Shown piece by piece: positions 45,971-58,665 of a stretch of 64,000 bases of DNA. Below the pieces are notes generated by a model. The model did no database searches. It was given only the letters and a program-made list of their open reading frames with translations, and was not told the origin of the DNA. This stretch comes from Xenopus tropicalis (lineage: Eukaryota > Chordata > Amphibia > Anura > Pipidae), in the NCBI RefSeq assembly GCF_000004195.4, contig NC_030677.2:174022019-174086018 (forward strand). Direction: 5' to 3'. The first letter of the stretch is position 1, and every line of letters begins with the position of its first letter. The translations under genes and the position numbers were made by a program.

Positions 45971-47550
45971 ACAGATTTTTTTTTCTACCTGCATATGGAT
46001 TTAATTGATTAACCATAATTTTAAAATCCTAACAAAAATTCTGGTAGGTAGACTAGCTGAAATCTCGTCTAATATTATTTAATCTTTTGCTAAAAAAATA
46101 AGATTCCTTGTTCCATAATTAGTTTAAATGCAGAATGTCTCCTTGGATTATGTTTTTGAACGTTGTTAAGGTATTGGGATAGAAGGTTCCATTATTGATT
46201 TGCAAAATGAAATGTATTCTACTCCACAGACCAAAATAATAAGGAGGAGAACAATATCCTGGTTTTAATCTTTCCAGAAGAAATAGGCAGGGTTGCCACT
46301 TGATATTTAACCATTTGTGACTTATTTCAAAGGAATTAAAATAAATGGGAAAACCCAAAAGTGTTTAGCTTTCGCAGATCTGCTTTTTATTGTTTCAAAC
46401 CAAAGTATCGAGGGTATTTTTAGACTGTTCATTTTCTACAGCATATTTTCAGGCTATATTATTATTACTACTAAAAGAGAAGTTCTTTTTTTGACTCGAT
46501 TTCTAAAAGTTGTTAATCGCTCTTAATATTAAGATGCCATCAGGGGTTTTAACAGGAAAGTTTAATAGGCCTGATAATGTTATCGTCGTTCTGTAAAAAT
46601 CATTTCCTGCGCATTTTCATTTTAAGACTGGCATAAGTAAATTATAATTTTTGCAAAAGTTAAAAATCATGAACAAAATCTCTACAATCGGGATGGTACA
46701 AATGTGGTACATTTATTTCAAGGAATACAACATGAGTACTGCAGATATATTAGTGGTCCATTGTAGCAAAACAGCAATAATTGTACATAAGAAACAAATG
46801 ACATTTTTATGAAAATACCAATATAAAGATATATGTTAGTTTAAAAATGACTGTGTAACTGCACCTTGGACAATAAATAAAACGCCTAATTGCAGGTGTA
46901 TTTCATAGTATTGAAAGGCTGATACTCATTGCTTTCATGCTGCCTGTGAAACTATATGTAAGTTATTAAAATTATTAGTTATCTGCCATATATTTTCTGG
47001 AAGAAGCACCTATTTCCAGTGTAACAGTATGTTTTCAGTTTTAAAATATATTATTTTTATTAACAAAACAATATAGAGTTATAAAAAAAAAAAAAAAAAA
47101 AAAAATACATAAAAAAAATCTCTAACCATATAACGAAATTCTAACTCTTACTTTGGCAAAATGTAAAAGAAAAAGATGAAAGTGGGGGTGCGTGGAGAAC
47201 ACTGCCTGCTTGAAAACATACAGAATGTGTAGCAGTATTTGTAAAACTATTGCCAATAGAGCTAAACACTACACTCTTTCCCTTGACAACTCATTAGCTG
47301 CACCATCGCCATCCACAAACACTTAATATCTTAAGTAGGATCTCCCATGATTCGGCAGTCAGCCTTCCTATACAGAACTCTGCAGCTATTGCTTTGTGGC
47401 ACTGATATGCTAACTAACCATAACCACTCTCCAGCTCACATGTGCAATACATATATCTCACTGTTTTGTGTGATTTTTCTATAACACAAGGGCCACACAC
47501 CAACAATGGGTTGAATAGAATTCACAACTCAGGCCCATGGCACACCCATA
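45971..47550. other. Unassigned AT-rich sequence with a poly(A) tract
   Basis: No gene. About 24 A lie at 47082-47105. Confidence 0.3.
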
Positions 47551-48039
47551 GGGGCACATTTACTAATCCATGAATGTCCGAAAAGGGTCCGAATGCATTT
47601 TTTTTCGTAATGATCAGTACTTTGCGACTTTTTCGCGAATTGTTGCGACTTTTTCGAGCTCTCAATACGAAAGTTGCAACAATTCGCAAAAGTTGTAATG
47701 GCTATTAAAAAGTCGCAACAATTCCTGAAAGTCATAATGGCAATGAAAAAGTCGCGACAATTCCCGAAAGTCATAATGGCAATGAAAAAGTTGCGACAAT
47801 TCACAAAAGTCATAATGGCAATGAAAAAGTCGCGACAATTCACAAAAGTCATAATGGCAATGAAAAAGTCGCGACAATTCACGAAATTTGTATTGGCTAT
47901 GAAAAAGTTGCGACAATTCGGGCAAGTCGAAATGGTTACGAAAAAGTCGCAAAAAATACGAAAAAGTCGCAAAATGTTCGTTTTACAATCCAAATTTTTC
48001 TCATTCGGATTCGGATTCGTGGATTAGTAAATCAGCCCC
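47551..48039. mobile_element. MITE of the TTTACTAATCCA family with internal minisatellite
   Basis: Starts GGGGCACATTTACTAATCCA and ends TGGATTAGTAAATCAGCCCC. ATA flanks both ends (CCCATA before, ATAGAG after), a possible 3-bp target duplication. It is the same family as 15871-16233. The interior is a 39-bp tandem repeat. Confidence 0.93.
47660..47960. repeat. 39-bp minisatellite, about 7.5 copies
   Basis: The unit is GACAATTCACAAAAGTCATA then ATGGCAATGAAAAAGTCGC; the period of 39 was measured at 47832 to 47871. Because 39 is 13 codons, frames stay open on both strands. A 154-codon minus frame has a 13-residue repeat (IAIMTFVNCRDFF) and a 117-codon plus frame has VIMAMKKSRQFTK. These are repeat by-products, not genes. 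Confidence 0.97.
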
Positions 48040-48041
48040 AT

Positions 48042-48612
48042 AGAGTAACTAATGTGCAACAAAAAAAATAGTAGGTGCAAACTGTGGCGAAAAAGGAAGA
48101 TTCTGATTTCACAAAAGCCCAATAATATAGTCAGTCATACCAGAATTGTTTATACAATACAAAAATTTGCAACACTTACAGACCAAATGAAACATTGTCC
48201 CTCATATTTGCAAATACAGTCAAACCTGATTTAACATCCCCTCATTTTACTTTTTTTATTTGCAATTCCTACATTTTCTAATGCATTTCGATGGAAACAT
48301 TTCCATCTAATTTTTTATCAATTTATATCAATTTTACAGGTAAAATGCTTTTACTTCCCCCCCATTCTATGGTTTCACACATTTTACACTTTCTGTCCGC
48401 AAAAAATGTAAAATAAAGGTTTAATTGTAAATGTCTGGACAGCTTGGCTACACCTGGGTGTGGAATATGCTTGAAATGGCTCATATATGGCTGGTCCGTA
48501 ACATTTTTACCCTAATTGCTTGGGTCCAATATTTGTGTGAGTAAAATGCTCAAACGGAATGTGCCAGATTCTGCTTAAATATTTACATTTATATTTACAA
48601 ATTCTCTGTTGG
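48042..48612. other. Unassigned sequence
   Basis: No gene or repeat family recognised. Confidence 0.3.
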
Positions 48613-49141
48613 GGTTATGTAATAAAAGACACTTTGGGGGTTATCAATGTTTATCAACCTTTGAGTTGAGTCTTTTGAGCTACATTTCATGAACTTGAAT
48701 TATGGTTTAAAAAACTCATAATTTTGATAACTATTAAGCAAACTTGAATGTAAATATTTGGCATCTGAAAGCTTGCAAGGTCACGTAGAAATCAATAGGT
48801 TGTCCTAGCTAAAAGTTAAACTATTTAGTCTATTCAAGTTATTTGAATTTTCAAGCTTTTCCACCCATTTTAAACGATGAGTAAAATACAAAAGGTATTC
48901 AAGTTCTTTTTCACAGTTTAATTTGATCATGGTTTTTTTTCAATCTGATTATACAATAAATAAGTTTATTCAAAGTAGAATTTTTTTTTTACACAAATAT
49001 GAATGATAAATAACCCCCTAGGTTTGCCCAGGTGCAGTAACCTATAGCAACCAATCAGCAGGCCACCTGTTTAAAAGCAACCTTGATTTCTACAGGTTAC
49101 TGCACCTGGGCAAACTTAGTGCCTTTTATTCCATTTGAATA
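48613..49141. mobile_element. Outer MITE (GGGGTTATGTAATAAAAGRCAC / CAGGTGCAGTAACC core)
   Basis: The left end is GGGGTTATGTAATAAAAGAC. The right side runs AAACTTAGTGCCTTTTATTC. The core hairpin TTTGCCCAGGTGCAGTAACC / GGTTACTGCACCTGGGCAAA lies at 49022-49120 around CAACCAATCAGCAG. A second MITE splits it just inside the left end. Confidence 0.75.
48636..49018. mobile_element. Inner MITE (GGGGGTTAT...ATAACCCCC)
   Basis: The left end is GGGGGTTATCAATGTTTATC and the right end is AATGATAAATAACCCCC, an imperfect inverted repeat. AT-rich interior with TTCAAGTT/AACTTGAA words in both orientations. Confidence 0.75.
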
Positions 49142-49259
49142 TATGTCATTTCAGAATTAAGTGCTATTCTAATCTACAGAGTGGGATCACTCTTTGTAAC
49201 TTCAAATTTGAAATTTCTTAGAATGTTGTGGTTTGTTTAAACTAAATGTTGATGCAGAA

Positions 49260-49435
49260 GTAGGCTAGATGTTTACCAGCCCAAGGCAACCACAGGCCTT
49301 TAGCAGGGAAGATCTGTGCCCCCAAAGATGCCCCAGTAGCTCCCCATCTTCTTTTCTGCTGATTCCCTGCACATGCTCTGTACTGCTGTCACTTACTGAG
49401 CTTAGGGGCCCACTCACAATATACTGTATATATAG
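49260..49435 (-). repeat. Dispersed repeat, copy 2 (inverted relative to 21645-21800)
   Basis: CCAGCCCAAGGCAACCACAG, 'AGCAGGGAAGATCTGTGCCC' and CTGATTCCCTGCACATGCTC are the reverse complement of the block near 21.7 kb. It ends at the same ATATACTGTATAT edge. The 65-codon plus frame here is a shadow. Confidence 0.85.
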
Positions 49436-49439
49436 AATA

Positions 49440-52400
49440 GAAATGTCACAATATAAGGCTGATTAGTAATTAATTCAGATTCTCATTACATGGCAGCTCT
49501 GAAACCAGTGTAACTTTTATCAAAATATAACTATCAGCCCTGTAGCATCAGCTTCTTTAAAAGGCAAACCTCATTTTCTGCTTGTGAAGACCTCTTTAGG
49601 CTTAACCGTTGACCAGAGCAGATTGAGCATGTGCAGTGCCACAGACACTCCTAACAGAATCCAAAATGGGGAGCTCCTTTGTAGGCCTGGATCATTATAG
49701 ACGTTGAACCTTTTGGCTGGTGCAGTTAGTTCAATATATAAAATACATTCATTTTTTTGAATTAAGTTCTGCTTTAACAGTGGCATTATCAGCCCAAAAG
49801 TACACATTTGTACTTAAAGTATTTAAATAACAAAGAGGAAATTCACTTTCAGCAATCCAAACTTTAAAATTATATATCATGATAGAACACATTCTATTAT
49901 ACTGTAAGAAAATCAGTCCCTATAGCCTAAAGCAAATTCTTTTTAAATATTTCTGCAGGGCACAGAAGCCACAAAGTATAATTCAAGTAGCAATTAATAG
50001 AGTGGCATGAAACGTAGGGATATAAAACTGTCAGAACTCCAAATGTTGCAGGGCTATACCTGTCAGTATTTGAACATCAGTGGAGCTGAAAATATGCTTG
50101 TGACATATGGCGAGTCAAGGTTTGCCTGTTCCTGGGCTATTATACTGGCAGCGTGGGACATACACAGAAGGCAGAAAAAAGTGTCATTTAGAAAGGTCAT
50201 AAGTAGCTTGTGCCCTGATACAGGCTCTCTACATCCCAAAGGAAAGGTTTATACAAAGTAATAGGGCAATTTTCTAGTAATGGGCAGTTAAGGAAAAGAT
50301 AATGTGTGCACAAAATACTCAAGTAATAGGTCTCTACCAACCCAGAGGGACCCCAATGCTGCTGTGGTGATTAAAAACTGAAGATGCTAAATGGGAAAAA
50401 AGCTAAAATACAGTCTCTGCTTGTATTAAAGAATATTATATAATATTCACATAAAATAAGCACTTTAATATATGCCAAGTGCTGTACAATTCAAATATTT
50501 AATAACCTCTACACTCAAGTAGAGGTGAGGTAACTAAGGGTTAATGTAACACCTGGGATAAGCCCCTTGACCAAAAATAAACAAACAAACCCCATACAAA
50601 CTCCCCCAAACTATGATGTTTAAAATCATGTTTGTTATGTGAAAAAGTATGCTTGTGTTCAAGCAGATCTGCTTTTCATATTTGTAGTTCTTCCACTTCT
50701 TGCCTAGTCATTCATGTTTGGGCTTTTCCTGTATGTAACCCTTTTCTTACAAGTAATCTGGCCAGGATAACAGTGCTTTGGGAAAGGGTGCTTTTCCTGT
50801 AACATAAGTTTAAACCCCTAAATGAAGGTTCTATGTTGTGGCAGTAGGTCACTTCCCCTGCTGATGATGTAGCACCTATATTGTTGGCAGGAAAAGGGTT
50901 AAACTATTTTCTGAAACTGTCAGGAAATGGTAACAACTACTTTCCCCTGATTTCCTAATGCCAATCTATGTAACAATTAATAAAAAAGGCAAAAACAACA
51001 TTTTTCTATTCAATACAGAGCAACATTCCATTGCTTGTGTTCTATGATGCAGGGCCGAAAATCGAAGCTATTTTGTAAATGGAAGTAATGGAAAAAACCT
51101 TTATAGCAAAAGCATTTATATAAAGATATATTGCGCAACAAAGCCAAGAATCAATATTTTTGCAACATCATCCTTTGGTGAAACAAAAAAAAGCATATGG
51201 CCTATCCCTAGCAGCATTATATTCACAAACCTAATTATACACGGAAGCATTTCATGGCAGACACTAACTATAACTCAGCATTTCCTCGTGGCAAATTATC
51301 TTCCTTGGGCTTGATAAAAAAAAAAAAATACACATTTGCTTTATAAAAAAAAAAAAAAAAATTACAAAAAGTGCACATCAGATCTGGGAATATCACAAAT
51401 AGTTTTTTAAAATTAATTTACAAATAATGCATAGTACAGTACACACTGTGTCACAGGTTAATAAAGGCAATAAAACAAGGGCATTAAGTTGCTTTTATTT
51501 TGAGACTTTTGTGTTATTTGAAGTAATGCTTGTATTGATTTTTTTTTTCTTTTGTGACTGCAGAACCAGGAAGTCTCAGAGAAATTACTCAATTACGGAA
51601 ATTACTGTTCAAGACTTCCCAAACTTAAAAAAATAAAACTTGCCTCCTAAAACCTGTCAAAATGCCAAGTCAATTGGAAGTATAATTTCAACATTTCATG
51701 CAAGTTTGATATTCAAAGGTTTAACAATGCAACAACATCACAAAGGATTTGTTGTCTTATTCTGTTACTTGAAAATACAAATATATATAAAATGCCCTTT
51801 AGACTCAAAAATGTGCATTAGAGTAAAATGTGTTGGTTTTACCATACTGCGCAAATGCAAGCCTAGGGCTCCAAGTCCAGTGATTACCACTGTCTGGTGA
51901 GAAAGGTATATTAAATATACAAAAGATATTAGAGAGAGAACACTAGAAAGGTATCTGTAACAGTTCAGGAGCACTACAGTGAACTTAAGCACTGGTAGGA
52001 AATCAATGACACAACCAGACACTGGTGCCAATGGAGTGCTACATAATTAGAACTACAGGACTAATAACATGTCATTTGGAATATCTGCACATGAAACAGA
52101 GTTTTAGCTGCTAACACCTAACACTACACAAAAACTAGAGTTGGGTTTTGGATTTGCCAAATCTGAGCACCTTGTGCAGATTTCAAGTAGCTTTCAAGTC
52201 TAACTGAATTGTGCGAAGAACCATATGCCAAACTGTCTGCGGCACTTGACTCTAGAAGGTGGCAATTTTTTTTTTTGAATGATTCAATTTTTTAGGGTAT
52301 TTTGATCATATCTGAATATGCAAATCACAGTATTTGAGTGAATATTTTGTGGAGGATTTAGTATTGACCAAATCTTAAAATGATGGATTTGGCATATCCA

Positions 52401-53070
52401 CATTAACAACATGTGTTTGCAGTAAAAAAAAGTCAGGTTGAATTCCATAAACAAAAAAAAAAACAAAAAAAACATAAGTAAATGTGAAGATGAATGATTA
52501 AACACTACAAACTCAGATGCATGTTTATGGTTTTGTGCACAAAAATGATTATTATAAAAATATATCTCTCTGTAAATCTGCTGATAACCAATGACACAAT
52601 CAACAGGTCTTAGGGCAAAAGTGTAATTAGAAAAAATAAAAACGTCAGGTTTAAGCAGTGCCTAATCTACAGACGGAATGGGCATTAGAACAAGGACTGT
52701 AACATGCAACACTTGGCAAAACATTTCCATAATTAGGAATAAAATGGTTAGTTGTGGGCCAGATTCAGTACTAAGGTTTGCTCTACTGGCGTTAATGGCT
52801 TACCTTGAGCCACCCTCCCAATTCGAAAGCTTTTATTCCCATTCTGGTCTTTAACACTATCGACATGCACTTTCCTTATTCATTATATATAGCGGTTGTT
52901 GTTCTAAAGAGGGAGATACTACACTGCAGGTCTGTGACAGCATTCACAGATAAAAGGTCATAGATTAATATATACAATATGTTGCTGTTCTGGAGGCTGC
53001 GCACACTTACTAAGGTTTCCTTAATGGTTAGGCTATACTTTACTCCTCTGCTAAGAAGACAGTAAGGCAG
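49440..53070. other. Unassigned sequence
   Basis: No exon supported. Poly(A) tracts lie at about 51317-51328 and 51344-51361, and AT-rich low-complexity text near 52260-52470. GGGCCAGATTCAGTACT at 52757 resembles a lone MITE end. The 84-codon frame at 50007-50261 has no domain. Confidence 0.25.
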
Positions 53071-53075
53071 GAGAG

Positions 53076-53444
53076 TACCGTATATACTCGAGTATAAGCC
53101 GATCCGAATATAAGCCGAGGTACCTAATTTTACCTAAGAAAACTGGAAAAGGAGAAGAGGGTCAACAAAAACAATATGAGTACTACCCCACGCTCATTGC
53201 ACATTGGCAAACTGGCAGCAGACCCAGTCCCGGAAGACACGTAAGGGGAAATAAGTATTGCAAGTGGGAGCCTAGGCCAGGGCACTGGAGGGTCTGGTTG
53301 CGGGTGGCCTAATTTGCACACAAAGGAGAGAGGGTGCTAGTCTGGAGGGACCCATGGCACCCGACTCGAGTATAAGCCGAGGGTGACTTTTTCAGCACAT
53401 TTTGGGTGCTGAAAAACTAGGCTTATACTCGAGTATATACAGTA
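53076..53444. mobile_element. MITE with TACYGTATATACTCGAGTATAAGCC termini
   Basis: The left end is TACCGTATATACTCGAGTAT followed by AAGCCGA. The right end is GGCTTATACTCGAGTATATA then CAGTA, about 26 bp of inverted repeat. A subterminal hairpin near the right end pairs TTTTTCAGCAC with GTGCTGAAAAA. This sequence is widespread in vertebrate genomes. Confidence 0.93.
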
Positions 53445-54100
53445 AATGGAATGGGGGTTAACCAACCAGAGTTCCTTCTTTAGGCTCTTTCACACAAACA
53501 AGGCAGACTTCATGGATATATCTAGTGCTCATGGCATACCATGAAGTATAGATAACAGTGAAGCAGCCAGGCAGGAACAAGAGGAAAGAAGTACTAGGCC
53601 AACCTAATCATTAGATGTGTATATTCTATGTTCTCATGCCAGTGAAAGCTTTAATTGAAAAAAAAAAAAAAAAGTTTACTACAGTTTTGAAGTAGAATGT
53701 TGAAGTATCAGCTCATAAATATCTGTAGCACTACTCACGTGTTCATTTAATTATTGGTCACTGATATGTCTTCTTTTATTACTGCTGAAGGTATGATGTA
53801 GGGCTTGGTAGCAGAGCAAAGACTCAATAGGTTGGGGCACTAATGTATAACAGCTCCATCTTACTCGATCACTGCCCCTTCCCCTATTGTGACAACAGTA
53901 TTGTAACAAAATCCTCTTACAATAAGACAGTTGTGCAAATATAGTAAACATTTCAGTTCTTTTTTGTGGGTTTGTTTGTTAGATTTAAAGTAGGACATAC
54001 TGTAAACATTGTTATAGATAAAATATATAAGACCAATTAAAACTGTACCCCCAGAATGAATAATTAAACAACAGAGTTTAAATCATATTAAAACTAAGTG
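53445..54100. other. Unassigned sequence
   Basis: Poly(A) at about 53659-53673. No gene recognised. TTTTATT at 53775 is a minus-strand polyadenylation-signal-like word about 2 kb past the fer stop. Confidence 0.25.
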
Positions 54101-54400
54101 GCCTATTAAGTAATCTTGCCAAACTGGAATATATATCAGTAAATATTGCTCTTTTACACCTTTTCCCTTGAGCCACCATTTAGTGATGGGCTGTGTGCTC
54201 CCTCAGAGATCAGCTGACAGGAAATGATGCAGCTCTAACTGTAACAGGAAGTAGTGTGGGAGCAAAAGGCAGAACTCTGTCCATTAATTGGCTGATGTGA
54301 CCTAACATGTATGTGTGCCCTTGGCTTGTTTGTGTGAATCATATGATCCCAGGGGGCGGCCCTTAGTACTTAAAATGGCAATTTTCTATTTAGGACACTG
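54100..54400 (+). repeat. Dispersed Xenopus repeat, copy 1
   Basis: 'GCAATATATATCAGTAAATA'-like text, then TTGAGCCACCATTTAGTGAT, GGGCTGTGTGCTCCCTCAGA and CTCTAACTGTAACAGGAAG recur in the same orientation at 60908-61080. This copy continues into ATGATCCCAGGGGGCGGCCC. Confidence 0.85.
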
Positions 54401-55831
54401 AAATGGTGATGTAAATATTCTTTACTACAAACACTAAAATGGAGAAACACTCTCTAAGTAAGTGTTCTGTAATCATTTTTGATTGGAACCAAATTAAATC
54501 TTGTCACCAGCTTTGCCAAGATTTTCTTTAGAAGAATGCTTTAAATACTAATGAATACTAATTTATACTATTAAACACATTCTGTCTTGTCTGCCTAAAG
54601 TTTTGACCCACTTAAAACAGCATAACACATTTTTTCTCTTAGAAATAGTAAATGACAGAAGATTACAATAAAAATGTAAAAAAAAAAAAAAAAAAAAAAA
54701 AAATCTTTTAGTTCCTTTTGTTAAAATGAATTCAAATAACATAACATGGGATATAAAGGCCACAAGCGCTGTCTGATGCCTTTAAAGAGGCAGTATGAGC
54801 CTTTCTTCAACAGTTTAATGAATAGGGCTTGGGCTGAACTTGGCACCTATTGTTCTAATCACAAAAAATCTATGGGTTCCATTATTTACTGAGCTAAACA
54901 GGGCAGAGAGGGAGGTCAATCTACTCCAAGTTTGGTCTTTACTTGTGATCTAATTATCTCATTTGCAAACAGATAATCCTCCTAGATAATGGACTTCTGT
55001 TTATCTGGTAATTATCTACCGTAAGGACCAAACATGAAAAAACCTCAGTTTGCCTGTTTAAAGAAATATCAAAACAAAATATTTTTCCTGATTAAAACAA
55101 TAGGCAAAAAGCATGTTTAGCACAATATCTATTCCTTAAGCTGATCCTGAAAAGCCTTTAAAATGCCCTAAATTATTCATTTTTGACAATACACCATTTT
55201 CAATCCAATTTTAAAAAAAATAATGTGTTGAATAAATGGTTTCTAAGTCGATGTATACAGGTCGCAGGTACTGTATTTTAAAAGTGCATTAAAGGGAACA
55301 CAAACTGATAAGAGGGTAATGTCTAGTCACAGTGGTATTGTGAAACTGAATCTTGAGAGTTCATTCTCTTATTACAAAAGCAGGCAGGAAACCACAGTAG
55401 TTACATTAGTCAACATCAAACTATGGTCCATACTTATAGGACGGTGCAAAGGTTAAGCTTTCTTTATCCCCATCTCTGGAAACGGAAGATGGACAATGAT
55501 AAATAATAGCACAATGTGCAGTACTGTTAGTGAACTAGTAAGCGGTTAAATGTTTGAAAACGTTGGGGATTATAGTGCATTACTTTGAAGGTTAGGGTGA
55601 TATGTACAAAGTTTTTATATTGACATTGTTTAGTGAAGTCTCACAAGACATAAAAATGCTGCCATATGGTGGGGCCTTTTATGATATTTAATAATCAAGG
55701 CATATGCAGAAAAACTAAATATGGCAGCAAACAGAGTATTTGGTTAAGTCCCTGGGTGTAGGGAAAAACACACCAGAATAGGCTACTAGGATAAAAAAAA
55801 AAAAACAACGAAAGTCCATGACCGGTTACCA
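54401..55831. other. Probable fer 3' UTR and downstream DNA
   Basis: Starts directly beyond the fer stop on the minus strand. No polyadenylation site can be placed. A minus-strand ATTAAA-like word is at about 55687. Poly(A) of about 25 bases lies at 54679-54703. Confidence 0.35.
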
Positions 55832-55974
55832 CTATGTTATTTTCTTTTTGATTAAAGAAAGTTCTTTCTGCATTTCACTGAACTTTGGACGATTCTCTGG
55901 TTTGTATTCCCAACACTTTTGCATTATTCTGAACACTTCCTCAGGACAATTCTGTGGAGCAGACATTCGGTATC
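55832..55974 (-). CDS. fer: fer, last coding exon (kinase subdomain XI and C-terminus)
   Basis: FER is a cytoplasmic, F-BAR/SH2-containing tyrosine kinase that phosphorylates tyrosines downstream of growth factor receptors and at cell adhesions. Translated from the minus strand, this exon completes a split glycine codon and gives 47 residues, [20 protein letters not shown] through [20 protein letters not shown] to LIKKKIT, then TAG at 55832-55834. The CW...P..RP.F pattern is kinase subdomain XI. The whole matches the FER C-terminus (human ends IKRKLT, from memory). The splice acceptor is a pyrimidine tract, CCTTTTTTAG, at 55975-55984. Phase agrees with the exon at 57926. FES is the alternative paralogue, but the short C-tail and the wording favour FER. 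Confidence 0.95.
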
Positions 55975-56238
55975 CTAAAAAAGGCAAGAAACATTCAGAT
56001 TATATGGCATAACATACATTTTATAAAAACAATCTTAGTTTTATAAATACCTAACTTAAAAACTTCTGCTGGGTTCAAAAAAGCAAAAGTAACGCTAAAC
56101 AACAAACTTGTAATGTTGGGCCACAAAAGAAAAAACCAGAATAGTGAGTAGAATTTTTAGTTTACAAAGGATTAGCCCAAAAACAAACCAATGTGCGTAA
56201 ACTGTTTAAAAAGATTGCTGACAAACAGACCAAAAACC

Positions 56239-56373
56239 TTTAGGGTGATGTCCCACGGGGACTGAAATGCGTTTCCAATGGCAATAAAGTGAATCGCCAG
56301 TAGAAGTTGTGTGAAGATTCCTGCAGGAGGTAGGAATGGGGGCAACTTATCTCCCTGTGGGACATCACCATTA
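56239..56373. mobile_element. Small MITE (TTAGGGTGATGTCCCACGGGG)
   Basis: Left end TTAGGGTGATGTCCCACGGG. Right end CCCTGTGGGACATCACCATTAA, an inverted repeat of about 20 bp. The 135-bp element lies within the last fer intron. Confidence 0.9.
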
Positions 56374-56804
56374 AGATATTACTCTGTTATGTATTTATTT
56401 TTTGTGTAAAATGTGGTAATTTGACAAGACTGGAAAAGAAAGCCAAATCATGCCATATAGTGGCTACAACTTCTCGTAGCAGAAAAGAAAAATCCCCTTG
56501 GATTCAATTCTTCTAGGATATCTATTTCCCAGATATATCTGGTATCAGTGGGTTACCTCACTTTTATGAGCTTGTGGGAAGTGTAATACAAGCTAAGTGT
56601 TTTTTTTTTATCTTGCAGAGGCCAAAATATCATTTACAAAATGTAACAATGTATTTACATATCTCTACATGCCAAGCGGTTTAGGCAATCATGTGTATAT
56701 GTAGTAAAAAACTACTCAGAAGAAAAGCATTTATGTTTATGATGCTTTGACTTTTATCACCAATTCTGTGTCAATTTCTCAGCTGGCTTAAAAAAAGGAA
56801 CCAC

Positions 56805-56935
56805 TGTTTGGTTGCTATGGGTTACTGCCCAGGTGCAAAAAAGCCCAGGTGTAGTAGCCTATAACAACCAATCAAAAATAGCATTTACTGTAAAAGTAAA
56901 CATCTTATTGGCTACCATGGGTTACTTTACTTCTT
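56805..56935. repeat. Decayed CAGGTGCAGTAACC-type repeat
   Basis: TTGGTTGCTATGGGTTACTG, CCCAGGTGTAGTAGCCTATA and 'ATTGGCTACCATGGGTTACT' resemble the hairpin core of the MITE at 48613-49141 in both orientations. Confidence 0.5.
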
Positions 56936-57619
56936 AGTACATTTGCAGGCAGTGCATATTGTTTGCATGAGCCATGTCAGCCATATAAAATACTTTTGCA
57001 CATTATTATACATATTTGGGCTGTCTGAATTTCACGTGGCCTGAGAAATCATAAGCATATTGGGTATCAAACTATTTTCCCTCATAAAATGCCCCTAAAC
57101 TGAAAGAACACAAAATGCAAGTGCTACTCCTGCATTAAATTTTTATGCCAGAAAATTAGCAAATAATGTTGATATATAAAAGTTGATACTTGCATTTAAA
57201 AGTTTATGTGATTAGGCAGCTGCTAAACCAAAGGCTTAAACTCACTCATAAAATGCTTCCGATAATTAAAGTAAATGGCAAATCTCATACAGCTTTCTAT
57301 CAGAAGACACTTCTCTCAAGTTAAAGACATAATTTACTACCTATTTAATTTTACAATGCCACTATGACCAATGTTATGCCAACCCCTTGGGCAAATGTAT
57401 TGTATTATGCTTTTTCAATAGACAATAGAGCACCTGCATAATCACAATATTAGGCAAAAAACTTTCCAAGGCAGACCTTTACCAATATAAAACTATGCAA
57501 GTCATCCACTTATAGCTGGAGATTGCAATAATGTTGCAAACCTATTAACTGATAGCAACCACCCCTCCAAAACTCATAGACCTCTTTACTCTATTCCCAA
57601 AATGCAAAACATTTTACAC

Positions 57620-57905
57620 CAATTTGTTTAGGCCCTTGGCACCTCCTGCACCCCTAAACTCCTGGTGGGCCCAGGTGTGGGCCTTCCTGCTCCTGACCAT
57701 TTGGCCTGTTTCATGGTTATTTCCTATTTCTGAATGGGAATAAAGAGGAGAAATAGATGGAAGAATAGATGCTAGCATGTAAATAAAATAGACTAGGAGA
57801 ATAAAGAGGTTGGGCGAGGAAAGAAGGAAAAATAGGTGGAAAGCGGGCCTAGGGTCTAAAGTTTTTGGTGGGCCCCTGGGGTCCCAGTCCTACGCTGCCC
57901 TTGTA
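57620..57905. repeat. Probable dispersed repeat rich in GGTGGGCCC
   Basis: CCTGGTGGGCCCAGGTGTGG at about 57660 and TGGTGGGCCCCTGGGGTCCC at about 57870 flank an A/G-rich centre. Similar wording occurs in the foldback arm near 24445 and 24950. No clear termini. Confidence 0.35.
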
Positions 57906-57923
57906 AGTTATGAATGTTACTTA

Positions 57924-58058
<135 letters not shown>

Positions 58059-58429
58059 TTAAAGAAATTAATTAAAAAAATAAATTAACAGGTTTTAAGG
58101 TAAGATAGAAGGATGAAAAATTGTCATTTCTTAAAATTGACTGCCACCTTTATTACATTCATTTCTGATTTCTCTTTATGCTACTGAGACTAAATTTTTA
58201 TTCATCTGTATATTTTTAACCAAACCTATAAGTTAAATATTAATATATTCTGTAGAGAAACTAAAAACACGCTGAAAACAGCATTGCTACCTATGAAATA
58301 ATTCCAAATCCTATTTATTAAGTTCAGCAAAATAAACTATACTTACACTATATAAATTATTGAAATCACATTTCCTTTGTTCTTTAGGAATCCACAATTA
58401 GAGCACACGGACTGCGTCATTTTGTGGAA

Positions 58430-58665
58430 ACCTATGTATGTATGTATGTATAACTTTATTTATAAAGTGCTACTTATGTATGCAGCGCTGTACAGTAGAA
58501 TAGATTAATACAAACAGGGGGTTATTAAGATAATAATAAATAAATACAAAGTATAACAATAAATACAAAAAAAATACAAGATACAGTTGCAATAAGTTGA
58601 AAGTCAGACACAAGAGGATGGAGGTCCCTGCCCCGTAGAGCTTACAATCTATATCAAGGCAAGCT
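58430..58665 (-). repeat. (ATGT)n microsatellite and dispersed 'GTAAGCTCTACGGGGCAGGGA' repeat
   Basis: (TATG)4-5 lies at 58434-58452. It is followed by 'AACTTTATTTATAAAGTGCT', GCAGCGCTGTACAGTAGAAT and, at 58628-58655, CCTGCCCCGTAGAGCTTACA. Read on the minus strand this is a common vertebrate repeat end (TTGTAAGCTCTACGGGGCAG), known from SINE/LINE 3' regions. It lies in a fer intron. Confidence 0.6.

Noticed and set aside
47529..47993. 154-codon repetitive protein frame on the minus strand
   Set aside because: Produced by the 39-bp (13-codon) minisatellite inside a MITE; the opposite strand is open too.
55818..56012. 64-codon plus-strand frame
   Set aside because: Antisense shadow of the fer last exon.
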